Shown in pieces: positions 13,506 through 23,930 of a stretch of DNA of 64,000 nt. Made by a program: the position numbers and the translations under genes. The first letter of the stretch is position 1, and every line of letters begins with the position of its first letter. Source of the DNA: Suillus spraguei (taxonomy: Eukaryota; Basidiomycota; Agaricomycetes; Boletales; Suillaceae); NCBI GenBank assembly GCA_016800925.1, contig JABCPU010000114.1:112236-176235 (forward strand). Reading direction: 5' to 3'. Under the pieces are notes generated by a model. It was not told where the DNA came from, made no database searches, and worked only from the letters and a program-made list of their open reading frames with translations.

Positions 13506-14918
13506 ATTATCTGCGACTTGCTCCTTCGGGTTATCTTCCTGTAATGTATCCTTGGAGACAATGAGATGTAGAAGGGACGTAAAATGAAAAAAACCTCACA
13601 TCTGATGCCTTGTCCTTGAGGATGCCCTCCAACGAAGGTAATGCCCACTTTGAGATCTTTCAACCTACTCCTCCGCTCAGGATGTACTTGGCATCCATGG
13701 AGAAGGTGACACAATACACCGGAGCAGTGTGTTTGAATATGGCGATGGGTTGTTGATCCGAAAGCCGCCAAAGACGAATCTGGCAGTCTTGACATGCAGA
13801 TACGAGAAGGGTACCAGTAGAGTTGAAGGCAATGTTCCCGACATAACGAATATAGTTCTTGCGGGGTTCACCGACCTGCATCCAGGTCGAAGAATCCCAG
13901 ATCCGTATGGTAGGATCAGCATGGTTACCAGACGAGACAAGCTGTTTGCCATCGGGCGTCCATGCAAGTGAACGATTCCATGCTCTATTGAAGGCAGAGT
14001 GACCAGGGAACTTTGCGACGCATTCCCTTGTGCCTGGAATCCATATTTGGATATCGTCAAATGTTGCGATGGCAAGATGTTTACCGGATGGCGAATACTG
14101 AACGCAGTTGATTGTCACAATTGATTGGATTTCCTTGCACCTGCCATGTTTTTGTGTTCCAGAGCTCCGCTGTGGTGTCAAGTGAGGTACTTGTGAGCAC
14201 TGTGTTGTCTGGGGAAAAATCAAGTGACAATATCTTGTTGGAGTGAACTTTGATGGGTTTGGTGAGAAATTCCCCGTCTCTGTTCCAGGCGATGACTTCT
14301 CCGCATCAGGAAATTCACACATTCCTTGACGTGCCCTTATGCGGACTTATTTACACTTAACTGCCTTGGTGAAATTGAATCTACTTGTCCAAAATTTCAA
14401 TGTGAATGAATTCAGAAAAAAAAAGTTGAGATATATTAATATACATGTTTTATTGTATTTCGCACTCAAAAAATATAAGATACATCAGGAAATTCACACA
14501 TTCCTTGACGTGCCCTTATGCGGACTTATTTACACTTAACTGCCTTGGTGAAATTGAATCTACTTGTCCAAAATTTCAATGTGAATGAATTCAGAAAAAA
14601 AAAGTTGAGATATATTAATATACATGTTTTATTGTATTTTGCACTCAAAAAATATAAGATATGCCAGGTGAATGATGTGAGAGAGAGCAAACAAGTTTTG
14701 AGATAAGTGAGTTAAGCTGATTAAGCATGTTAAGGAATGTGTGAATTTCCTGATGCAATACCATCTTCCAAGTCCCACAAACGTACGATGTTGCTCGAGA
14801 CTGTCACCATACGGCGTCTATCGGGGAAGACTGCGAGTCCCATAATATCCGTTTCATGACCTTCAAATGTTTGAATAGCCGTGGTGATTCAAATGGTGGA
14901 CTGTTGTTCTTCTGTCAT
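13506..14918 (-). pseudogene. WD40 N-terminal part of the WD40-TPR-HET gene, disrupted
   Basis: Minus-strand WD40 blades are clear: FEGHETDIMGLAVFPDRRR followed by NIVRLWDLEDG (14.76-14.88 kb), then GEVIAWNRDGEF, SLDFSPDNTVL, VQYSPSGKHLAIATFDDIQ, LAWTPDGKQLVSSG and IRLWRLSDQQPI. A possible start ATG is at 14918. Four lesions are seen: an in-frame TGA nine codons after that ATG, a MITE (14303-14756) between two blades, a frameshift near 14.1 kb between the QGNPI and VQYSPSG segments, and a TGA at 13660-13662 after the SGG of the last blade, with coding continuing beyond it (KISKWALPSLEG). Intron 13539-13599 and a 33-nt exon (13506-13538) lead into the TPR part. WD40 propellers often act as sensors in fungal incompatibility proteins (family knowledge); this copy is probably dead. 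Confidence 0.8.
14303..14756. mobile_element. MITE with 25-bp inverted ends and an internal tandem duplication
   Basis: The ends are perfect inverted repeats, CAGGAAATTCACACATTCCT inward from 14307 and its complement ending at 14754; the symmetry extends through GCAT/ATGC at both edges. It interrupts a WD40 blade. If AT is taken as a 2-bp target duplication, joining the flanks on the minus strand (GGTATTGC-AT-GCGGAG) restores the WD40 frame. The AT-rich interior has no transposase. A 179-bp stretch starting at the left end is repeated in tandem (starts 14307 and 14486), so the left terminal repeat occurs twice. It is likely a DNA-transposon derivative; the superfamily is not certain. Confidence 0.85.
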
Positions 14919-15099
14919 TCTGCTTGATAGATGACGTTGAGCACAACTTGCTGGAGAGCTTGTTGTTGATAGTGGATCGTAGGTTGCGTAGGTGGATGGC
15001 TCAGTGCTTGAGACCCTAACCCTAATCTATGGTTTAAATTTCGGTCAGAGGGAAAGAATTTCCTTTTGTGGAAGAATTAGGGTTGACTGTGTAATGATG

Positions 15100-16340
15100 G
15101 ACGGGATGAGCAGCGGCTCTCTCAGGGGACCGTCCATGCACTGTCATGTGACACTCATATTATGTGTGCTCACCAGCGGCTCCCTAAGGGGACTGCACAT
15201 GTGGACCGCACATGTGGACCGCACATGTGGACCGTCCATGTATTGTCATGTGATACTCATATGATGTGTACCCTGCCCACCAGCAGCTCCGTGAGGGGAC
15301 CGCACATGTGGACAATCCATGCACTGTCATGTGACACGCATATTATGTGCCGTGCTCACCAGCGGCTCCCTAAGGGGACTGCACATATGGACTATCATGT
15401 GACACTCATATTATGTGTACCCTGCCCACCAGCGGCTCCATGAGGGGACCGCACATGTGGACAATCCATGCACTGTCATGTGACACACATATTATGTGTG
15501 CCGTGCTCACCAGCGGCTCCCTCAGGGGACCGCACATATTGACTATCATGTGACACTCATATTATGTGTACCCTGCCCACCAGCGGCTCCATGAGGGGAC
15601 CGCACATGTGGACAATCCATGCACTGTCATGTGACACACATATTATGTGTGCCGTGCTCACCAGCGGCTCCCTCAGGGGACCGCACATATTGACTATCAT
15701 GTGACACTCATATTATGTGTACCCTGCCCACCAGCGGCTCCATGAGGGGACTGCACATGTGGACAATCCATGCACTGTCATGTGACACGCATATTATGTG
15801 TGTCGTGCTCACCAGCGGCTCCCTAAGGGGACCACACATGTGGACCGTCCATGCACTGTCATGTGATACTCATATTATGTGTACCATGCCCACCAGTGGC
15901 TCCCTAAGGGGACCACACATATTGACTATCATGTGACACTCATATTATGTGTACCCTGCCCACCAGCGGCTCTGTGAGGGGACCGCACATGTGGACCGTC
16001 CATGCACTGTCATGTGACACTCATATTATGTGTACCCTGCTCACCAGTGGCTCCCTAAGGGGACTGCACATACACATGCATCACACAGTGTCATCACTTC
16101 CTAGGTGAACACCAGTTTCTTAACTCATAGTTGTGTTGCAGCTGCATGTCCTTCCACAACACTGGACGGCTCCCTCAGGGGACTGTTGCAATACACTCTC
16201 ATTTGTAACTCATGCGTTGTGATAATGCTGCTCCAACGTTAATTGATGTAACGGATATCAATACAATTACTACACTACTGTTGACATGTAGCACCGTGAC
16301 AGTGAACGGCTCCCTGAGGAGACTGCACACATGACCGCTC
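15100..16340. repeat. Minisatellite built around the CCCTnAGGG quasi-palindrome
   Basis: About 15 copies of GGCTCCCTnAGGGGAC and close variants occur, most preceded by CACCAGC and followed by GCACATGTGGAC and a CTGTCATGTGACAC stretch. Between 15.43 and 15.74 kb two monomer types of about 80 and 71 bp alternate, giving a 151-bp higher-order unit (starts near 15429, 15580 and 15731). Copies near 16165 and 16307 are isolated in unique sequence. Open frames across the array are by-products of repetition, and no coding role is evident. Confidence 0.9.
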
Positions 16341-16588
16341 GTTTCTTAGTGCATGTGACGTGCACGTGACTTTGTATATTGCAACCCTGTATGACGTGAG
16401 AATGATCTCTGGTGCAGTAAGTGACTACCCTTGGAATTGAAATGATGATGACAGTCAAATACTGTCTACCTGGTGGCATGTGCAAGAATGAGTTGTGAAT
16501 TCAGGTGTGGAGCTTGTGACGGTGTGAATCAACTCGGGTCTCATCCGTTGAAGTTTTCTGTAATTAATAATATGTACAACTGATTAAT

Positions 16589-17025
16589 CTGTCCATTCAG
16601 AAAACAAATGTTTCATGTTAGATGAGCCAAGCCATGCGTGTCTTCGATGGGGTGGCTTTGACATTGTGACAATCGCCTGGGCAAAGACTCCGTACTGTTC
16701 AAAAAATGAACAATATTTGCTTTGCCAATCAACACCGGCACAAATGGGGCAAGAGAAGTGTTGCCTCATGCCCATCTGCAGGTACCAGCTTCCTCAGGGA
16801 GCCGCCTGCCTGCTCCCTGAGGAAGCTGGTACCTGCAGATGGGCATGAGGCAACACTTCTCTTGCCCCATTTGTGCCGGTGTTGATTGGCAAAGCAAATA
16901 TTGTTCATTTTTTGAACAGTATGGAGTCTTTGCCCAGGCGATTGTCACAATGTCAAAGCCACCCCATCGAAGACACGCATGGCTTGGCTCATCTAACATG
17001 AAACGTCCGTTCCCTGACTGGACAG
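16589..17025. repeat. Near-perfect 214-bp inverted repeat (large palindrome)
   Basis: The left arm (16589-16802) and right arm (16812-17025) are reverse complements except for a few mismatches at the outer ends, with a 9-bp spacer CGCCTGCCT. The innermost bases are CAGCTTCCTCAGGGAGC and its complement, so the quasi-palindrome of this region sits exactly at the symmetry centre. Both arms therefore encode the same peptide of about 60 residues on opposite strands (containing RWGGFDIVTIAWAKTPYC). A fold-back of this size could form a long hairpin RNA if transcribed. Confidence 0.95.
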
Positions 17026-19019
17026 ATTTCATCAGTCACGCATGGAGCAAGGACAGATGAAATGAGAAACACTCAGCAAACATCGAGTCCAGCAGCTCCC
17101 TCAGGAAGCCGATTACTGCCATCAGTCACAACCATCCAGCGGATATGACATGCACAAGGTGCGCCTCACCCACCTATATTAGGCTGTCGAACACCCTTGA
17201 ACAACCATGAGGGTGATGGGCCATCCCCAAGGAGACATCGAGCAGGGCAGGATCACAACGACCCTGAACAAATGAAATTTTTAGGGTGATAATCAAATGT
17301 ACTGTGCGTACATTATAAGTAGCAACAACGGAGCTGACTGACAAGAAATCACCCACCGAACCAACAGCAACAGCGACAAAAAACCAACAAACCAACAAAC
17401 CAACCAACAACAAGCAGTAAGTGTACTCACCTAGTAGTCGAGAAACACTAACACTGATGCATGCCTCATGGAGCAGATATGAGTCACAATCTGCAAAGCG
17501 CCGTCTTGATCCTCCTCCATTCGGCAAGGACTGGATCTTTGATGATGAATCAGGGACTCTGGAAGAGGTGTTCGGACTCACTGAGAAATTAATTATTCAA
17601 TGAGCCGAACAAGCATCTCACAGACAACGAGAGGGCGTCTATTCGTGCGATGATCGAGGCGATTGAGAAGAGGAAAACGTCAGACGCACATTATAAGGTA
17701 CTCGAAGGCAAGAGCGAGGGAGGATGGAGCGCTGGATGCGCGGCCTGAAGAAATGGTTCCAAAAGCAACAGGTAACTCCTAGCATGTGTGATCGCATTGA
17801 CGAAGTGTACAATAATTTGGGAGTGGCACCGATGCAACTGATTAACGAGGGACTGGAAGAAGGGGAGGACTTTCTGAATATCATAGAGTCTGAACGCGCC
17901 ACGGAGGACGTCCTGCTCGCGATTGCAGGCGATCACGCACTGGAGCGTGTGCCGCGTGGTGATTTTCGTGATGCTTTGACGTCCATCAACCATCACACCT
18001 GGGAGCATCACCGCAAACACTTCAGGCGTGCGGAGAAGGGATTGCCCAACAAGAAACTGGCTGCCGCCGTGACTGTGAAAGGTGAGTCGTCTTGTTGGAC
18101 ACATGATTGGTGACTCACAGGTAGCAGAGATTGAGGACGCTGATGAGGTCGCTGCATCGCAGCTGCGTGAGGCGACCAAGGCCATCAAGGCCCTCAGCAT
18201 GGCAGTTGCGTAGTTCCCTGCGGAACAAGATCAAGTGGCTGAGTACCAGGAGTTCTTGAAAGAGGTCGTCGTCGTTGCGGTGGCAAAGGCCAGGAAAGTA
18301 CTGAAAGAGAAGGTGACGGTGAAAACAGACAACACACCTGGCCGTGCATAGTGCAGTCCCCTTGGGGAGCCGTTTTGATGCAGACTCATCTTTCTTACCA
18401 GGCAAACGTGGTGCTCAACGTGCGCGCAAGGTCAAGACCGCCTCTCTCGTTGCTGCAGGGGACGTGGAGGAGATCTGGGCGCTGTATGTACAGCTGTTCG
18501 AAACTGAACCAGGTCAGTTAGAGCCCGTGCAAGACGAGGAGGATCTCGAAAACAGCGGTAAAGCTGCCTGGCTGGAACAATCTGAGGACCTCGGCGTGGA
18601 TGGTTGGTGAGAGATGGATAACGATAAACTCAACCACCTCCTGCAGTTCCCAGGTGGCAAGCCTGCACTTTTTGCCGAGTTTCACTTGAAAAGAGGATTG
18701 TGCGCCTGGGATGAGGCGTCGACGTCGAAATTTGTAGAAGAGAACGACGACATGGAGCCATTGTCACTCCTCTGGCATCAACGTGTTGGTGTCGCCGCAA
18801 TCGTGGACAAGATTTGGTCTGCGACAAAGTCAGATGACGAGGTGCCAGGGATACTGATCGCTGACGAGGTTGGCGTGGGTAAGACAGCACTCACAATGGG
18901 CCTAATTGCCTTTGTCATCGATGCCTTCTGGGTGCAGGAAGTCGCAGCGGGTCGAGGGAGACCCGATGGTGTGATGTCCACCATCAACATGATGAATGTT
19001 CGCCCTGCACCAATTCTTG

Positions 19020-20022
19020 GTGAGTGTTGTGTTTTGTGCCAGTCCCGTGAGGGAGACGGGTTCATTTAGCCAGCCAACCGTTGGTGTTGGTGTTGTTGCT
19101 GGAGTTGTTGGAGTTGTTGGACTTCGTGATGTCGTTGCTGCTGCTGTTCTTCCTCAGCGTGTGTGATGTTGTTGCTGGCCGCAGCGGTCCCCTCAGGGAG
19201 CCATTGAGTGGTGTGATGTTGTTGCCGCTGTGGTTCCTGATCAGCGTGTGTGACGTTGGTGCTGCTTGCAGCGGTCCCCTCAGGGAGCCGTTGAGTGATT
19301 GAGTGGTTTGATGTTGTTGCCGCTGCGGTTCTTGATCAGCGTGTGTGACGTTGGTGCTGGTCGCAGCGGTCCCCTCAGGGAGCCGTTGAGTGATTGAGTG
19401 GTTTGATGTTGTTGCCGCTGCAGTTCTTGATCAGCGTGTGTGACGTTGGTGCTGGTTGCAGCGGTCCCTTCAGGGAGCCATTGAGTGGTGTGATGTTGTT
19501 GCCGCTGCGGTTCCTGATCAGCGTGTGTGACGTTGGTGCTGGTCGCAGTGGTCCCCTCAGGGAGCCGTTGAGTGATTGAGTGGTTTGATGTTGTTGCCGC
19601 TGCAGTTCTTGATCAGCGTGTGTGACGTTGGTGCTGGTCGCAGCGGTCCCCTCAGGGAGCCATTGAGTGGTTTGATGTTGTTGCCGCTGCGGTTCTTGAT
19701 CAGCATGTGTGACGTTGCTGCTGGTCGCAGCGGTCCCCTCAGGGAGCCGTTGTGGAAGTTGGTATTGATGTTGATGTTGCTGCTGCTGCTGCTGTCGTTG
19801 TCGTGTGGTATTGCTATGAGCAGCAGTCCCCTCAGGGAGCCGTTGTGTTGTTGCTGTGGAGCATGTTGCTGTAGGTGTGCGATCGCTTGAGTGAGCCATT
19901 GCTGCACATGCAATGTCTCGTGGCTGTTATTTAGCCGGTCCTCCCAGGGAGCCGTTTATTGGGAGAGAAGTATGACTGACCATCCCCTCATGCCCAACAG
20001 CCGAACACCCATTTTTTGCAGG
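19020..20022 (+). repeat. 1-kb intron filled by a quasi-palindrome minisatellite
   Basis: It begins with GTGAGTGTTG after the PAPILG codons and ends with a T-rich stretch and TTTTTTGCAG before GLDAIPNLPH, so it is an intron of the helicase gene. Inside are seven to eight units of about 86-96 bp with CGGTCCCCTCAGGGAGCC (near 19189, 19277, 19373, 19468, 19553, 19649 and 19735) and single copies near 19047, 19824 and 19940. Unit length alternates because an 8-9 bp word (ATTGAGTG) is present or absent. Other introns of this gene are only about 45-60 bp, so this one has grown about twentyfold by repeat expansion. Confidence 0.85.
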
Positions 20023-21024
20023 CCTCGATGCAATCCCCAACCTCCCCCACGTCATCATAGTACCAAATTCCCTCAACAGTCAATGGTTCTCAGAACTTCG
20101 CACCTTTTTCGCCCCGAAAGCCCTGGAAGTCTATAACTATCCCACTGCCGAGAACGAGTTCGGAGACTTCTTCAACAGTGCTTGGGCGAAGTCCTCCACT
20201 CCACTCATTCACTGCATCATTTTGGTGAATCACTCGGTGAGTTTCCTGATTCACATCAGCTGCAACGACTCACTGGATGTCAGGTCATGCTTACAAGCGG
20301 AAAGGTATTCGACACCCACAAAGGTGTCGCAGGACACAACAGCAACAAGGTGTCCGATGACACGCGCTCTCTCAAGCTGCGCAAGCAGGCTGCAAAATGC
20401 CTCTGGGTGGGTCAGAAATTTCTCACCGTTTCCGTGGACGAGGTCCATGATATGCGAAATCTTACCGCCCAATTTTATGCGACCCTTGAGGTCACTAGAG
20501 CATCCATAGTGAAACTGCTGGCGTCTGGCACACCGTTGTACATGGGTCCAATGGTAAGTCAAAAACTGTCGTCATTGGTTTTTTTAGCACTCACTGAATC
20601 ATTTACTTAGGACCTTTGCAACGTGGGCTGCTTGGCTCGCATCCCATATTTCATGGGGAAGTCGGGTGATGAACGCGACAAAGAGCACGTAAAGCAACTT
20701 CGTGCGGCCCGTCGGACCATGACTCAAGAAGATAAAAACGACGCCGCTGCACACACAGTTCGGTTATTGGCTGGCGGTGCAACTACTAACGACGACGAGC
20801 CAGAAGCGAGGATCCGGATTCGCGACGCGATGACGAAATGGATCAACAATATCAAATGTGGCTACCGAGGCCGTGTCATTCGACAGACAGTCGACTCGCA
20901 AACATTCGACGGGAAGAAGATCAACGATACATTGATGCCCTACAAGATGGTCATTGTTCCCGTCCAACTCAACGAGAAGGAGCTGGAGATCAATGAGAGC
21001 GTGATGGCTCAGATTATGGGCTCG

Positions 21025-21072
21025 TGAGTGACCGTCTCCCTCAGGGGACCGAGTGCTAACACACTCACTTAG
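21025..21072 (+). repeat. 48-bp intron carrying one quasi-palindrome copy
   Basis: The intron runs GTGAGT ... CTAAC ... CTTAG. Between donor and branch site lies GTCTCCCTCAGGGGACCG, one copy of the regional motif, which makes up over a third of the intron. The flanking exons keep the helicase frame. Confidence 0.75.
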
Positions 21073-21115
21073 CTCAATGGCTGCGGCGCTGGACGACACG
21101 TCCAACTTTAACACA

Positions 21116-21162
21116 GTAAGTCATCGGCTCCCTGAGGGAGACGTACACTGACACACGCACAG
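21116..21162 (+). repeat. 47-bp intron carrying one quasi-palindrome copy
   Basis: The intron runs GTAAGT ... CTGAC ... GCACAG. Between donor and branch site lies CGGCTCCCTGAGGGAGACG, an almost perfect palindrome. It is the second consecutive intron of the same gene with the motif at the same relative position. Confidence 0.75.
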
Positions 21163-21519
21163 AAATTTTATTTGGACGGCCGTACCAAGGTGGTATTCCC
21201 CCACCACCAGTCCCCCTACTTACCCTGTCATCAAGTCTCTCGCTGAGTGGGACACGGTGAGGTCGACGAAAGTTGACACGCTGATCAAGCTACTGGCCTG
21301 GCATTTGCAATCCAACGAGCATTATAAGGATTTCTGTAAATGGGTTAGGTATAAAATGTGGTTTGGTTACCCCTAAGGCCCGTAAAAACAACTTCATATT
21401 CAAGTAGGTCATCAAAACCTTCATATATAATCTACCTTAAGCCCTACAAAACAGTAATAAATAGTCTAAATACAATATTATAACCAACACATATAGAGCA
21501 CTGAGCAACCAGAAAATAC

Positions 21520-21673
21520 TCATAGCATGAGTATATCAAGCCAAGTTAATAAACCGACCATGTATTACAGAGTTTATTTATGTGAAGTATATACATGTAT
21601 ATACTTCATACATAAATAAAGTCTTTATTACTTGGTTGGTTTATTAACTTAGCTTGATATACTCATGCTATGA
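21520..21673. repeat. Foldback element (about 154 bp)
   Basis: The ends are long inverted repeats: TCATAGCATGAGTATATCAA at 21520 and its exact complement ending at 21673. Pairing continues inward with a few mismatches through AAGTTAATAAACC and GAAGTATATA to a short CATG centre. There is no coding capacity, and the surrounding sequence to about 21.85 kb is AT-rich. It may be a foldback or MITE-like insertion. No target duplication could be fixed. Confidence 0.85.
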
Positions 21674-22066
21674 ATCAATATGTGGATATACGCCGCATAT
21701 AAAACAGTAGTGAACGCGGTACACATTATGGTACGCCCATAATTATAATGTAGCAAGTATACTATATATAATTGTATGTATAACCCGCCCTCACAACAGT
21801 AGTGAGTGCGGCGATAGGTACATATTATGGTATATAAACAAATCAAATGTAATTAAAATGTAATAAAAATAGTCACGTGATCAGGTCAGGTGACCTTCAT
21901 GGATACTCAATGTATTTGCAAACCAAGGGCAGCCGTCAGGCCGGGTGAGGGAGGAAGGGCGTAGGGCGGAGGGCATATTTCAATCTGAGTTGTAGGACAT
22001 CAGATAGTGAGACGAACCTTGTTTCGTTGATACAATCATCATCATCAATCGCTATATACATTAACA

Positions 22067-23930
22067 ATGCCTCCCAAGGGTAGAAGATCTGGTGGAAAGA
22101 AGACCGGAACGTCAGCGGTGAGTCGAATTCTAAGGAAGATGAGAAGACATACTGAAATGAAATGTTAAACGCTTATCAGGTGGGATCAGTAGCCAACCTT
22201 CAATTGGATACAAGACCTGTGAGAGCAGAAGCACCTGAGAATGACTTGGGGAAAGAGACACAAAGATTGGATACCTTGGTTGCTAAATGTAAGGCTGGCA
22301 TTGCATGGTTGAATATCTTGACGTTTGCCCACCGATTTAAATTTGGCATTTACAACAATCGTCCTGAGAACGAAACAGAGACGAACAAATTAATATCAGT
22401 GTTCAAAACGAAAGGAATCATGCCGATGAAAGACGTTACCGCAATCCCCATCATCATCTCCAAGAAGCGCATCGGAAACTGCGATGCTCTTGTGAGCGAC
22501 TTCTCGGATCCTGACATAGTATATATCAAAACGTAGGTCTTCTTGCGATATAATTAATTACTCTACAGGGATATAATGATGCCAATGATGACGATGCTGA
22601 AGAAGACCAAGACGAAGATGTCATTCGTCAGCTTATCAGCAAGAAGACTAAAGGGGGCGCCAAACCTAGCCAGCCCTTGACACCTTCTACAGAGGTCTTC
22701 AGCCCTTCAAAGGCCACAGGTCGTCAAGACGAGTGTGCTGACGATGACGATGAGCCACGAGATCAAACGACCCCGAAGGTTCAGATGTCTGCTTTAAAGC
22801 CTCGCCCCATTCCTCGCAAGAAACGTCAGGCATCTCCTGTTTGTGCTCCTGTAGAAGATGAAGCACGTACATCACCTTCTACTTCAGAAGATACCGTAAA
22901 TACACAACGTGAGTGTTATAATATTACTTGCTTACCAGACTCCCATCATCTTCTGTGCATATATTCTGGCTAACCAACATTACTTCTCACAGATAATTCA
23001 TCTGATGTGCTCAGCGATGATGGCAGGCAAGACAATGAAGCTCTTGTTGCCCTGGGTGTAATGGACGACACCACTCATGACACCGACATCATCCTTGTGA
23101 CGCTACTCTGCCAAACGCCTCTGATACAACGGTTGTATATGCAGACCCTAGCCTAGTTAGTGGTACGTGACTCACCAACCCTATCGACATACCAACTTGG
23201 TTCCTTCCAGAAGAGAACATGGCCGCTGATAAGACAGTTCTATTAGCGTCTCAGACATCTTCCTTGTCCTGTAATCTCATTGCCATTCTTCTTGCTTATA
23301 GTCAATACTAACTATTGTTTCAATTACAGTACAGGACCATGATCTTTTGGGTACGATCCATAACTCATCCTCGGCACCCCCTACTGAAGATGATGATCGG
23401 CCCAAAGGTTGTGCTACAGATGATACCACTTGGTTCGAACAGGAGGATGTCGATGAACTGGCCACTTCTCAAAGCAGCCGTGCTGCTGATCCTGATGCTT
23501 CTGTTGAAGAACTTCTCGCCACTCCTGGACCCGAGTGTAAGATGCTTATAGAACTGTTGTCAGCGCGTGCTAAACCTCTTTCTCCGTGTGTTTGCTTTTG
23601 ACAGCCTCCAAACTTGTCCCCACTCAGCCTTTGACTCAGTTGGTAGAAGAGGTCTCGTCTGTTGTCCAGCCTGGTGCGTTTAGTATCATGCTTTAATCTC
23701 TCATTGCCAAGTCCAAACCTAACCCTCTTAGCTACTGCTCCCGCTCCCGCTCCACCTGCCACTGGTTCCTCTACTACTAAACGTCCGAGGACCCACACAG
23801 GTACGTCCCCTTAGACTTCACTTCAGTGATATCAAATAACCAACCATCCTATCGCAGGTGCATCCTCTGGCTCTTCCACCTCTGGCCATGGCAAGAAATC
23901 TAAGAAGAAAGGGAGAACGGGTGTGAAAGT
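22067..23930 (+). CDS. Unrecognised multi-exon acidic, low-complexity protein
   Basis: The start ATG at 22067 reads MPPKGRRSGGKKTGTSA, then an intron (GTGAGT to TTATCAG, about 22118-22180). The next exon carries the most protein-like segment (LDTRPVRAEAPENDLGKE, then FKFGIYNNRPENETE and IPIIISKKRIGNC). Later exons are acidic and proline/serine-rich (DANDDDAEEDQDEDV, PRPIPRKKRQASP), with introns near 22.54, 22.91, 23.17, 23.67 and 23.80 kb. The lysine-rich start and acidic disordered tail suggest a nuclear protein, but I recognise no family. A stop occurs near 23.15 kb, so one exon limit is unclear or the gene is damaged. The last exon runs into the 5' end of a Helitron-type repeat at 23899, which supplies the final SKKKGRTGVK residues. 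Confidence 0.5.

Larger units (their letters stand above)
17450..21350 (+). pseudogene. SNF2/SF2-like helicase, N-terminal half only
   Basis: Plus-strand exons joined by short GT-AG introns encode superfamily 2 helicase motifs in order: HQRVGVAAIVDKIW, Walker A DEVGVGKTA (about 18863-18886), motif Ia-like HVIIVPNSLNSQW (about 20050), a DEVH box (20437-20448) and SGTP (20524-20535). This is the first ATPase lobe of an SNF2-type enzyme. Upstream exons (17.5-18.6 kb) are acidic and lysine-rich with no recognised domain. Lesions include a frameshift near 17.73 kb, a stop after the SMAVA segment near 18.21 kb, and a frame change near 21.22 kb. The second helicase lobe is missing: coding stops where AT-rich repeat DNA begins. 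The introns at about 18.31-18.40, 19.02-20.02, 21025-21072 and 21116-21162 each carry the CCCTnAGGG motif. SNF2-like copies are common in such genomes (family knowledge); this one is most likely inactive. Confidence 0.7.

Noticed and set aside
15012..15030. Telomere-like CCCTAACCCTAA (also near 34545)
   Set aside because: Only two repeats in each case, within ordinary sequence; this is too short to call an interstitial telomere.
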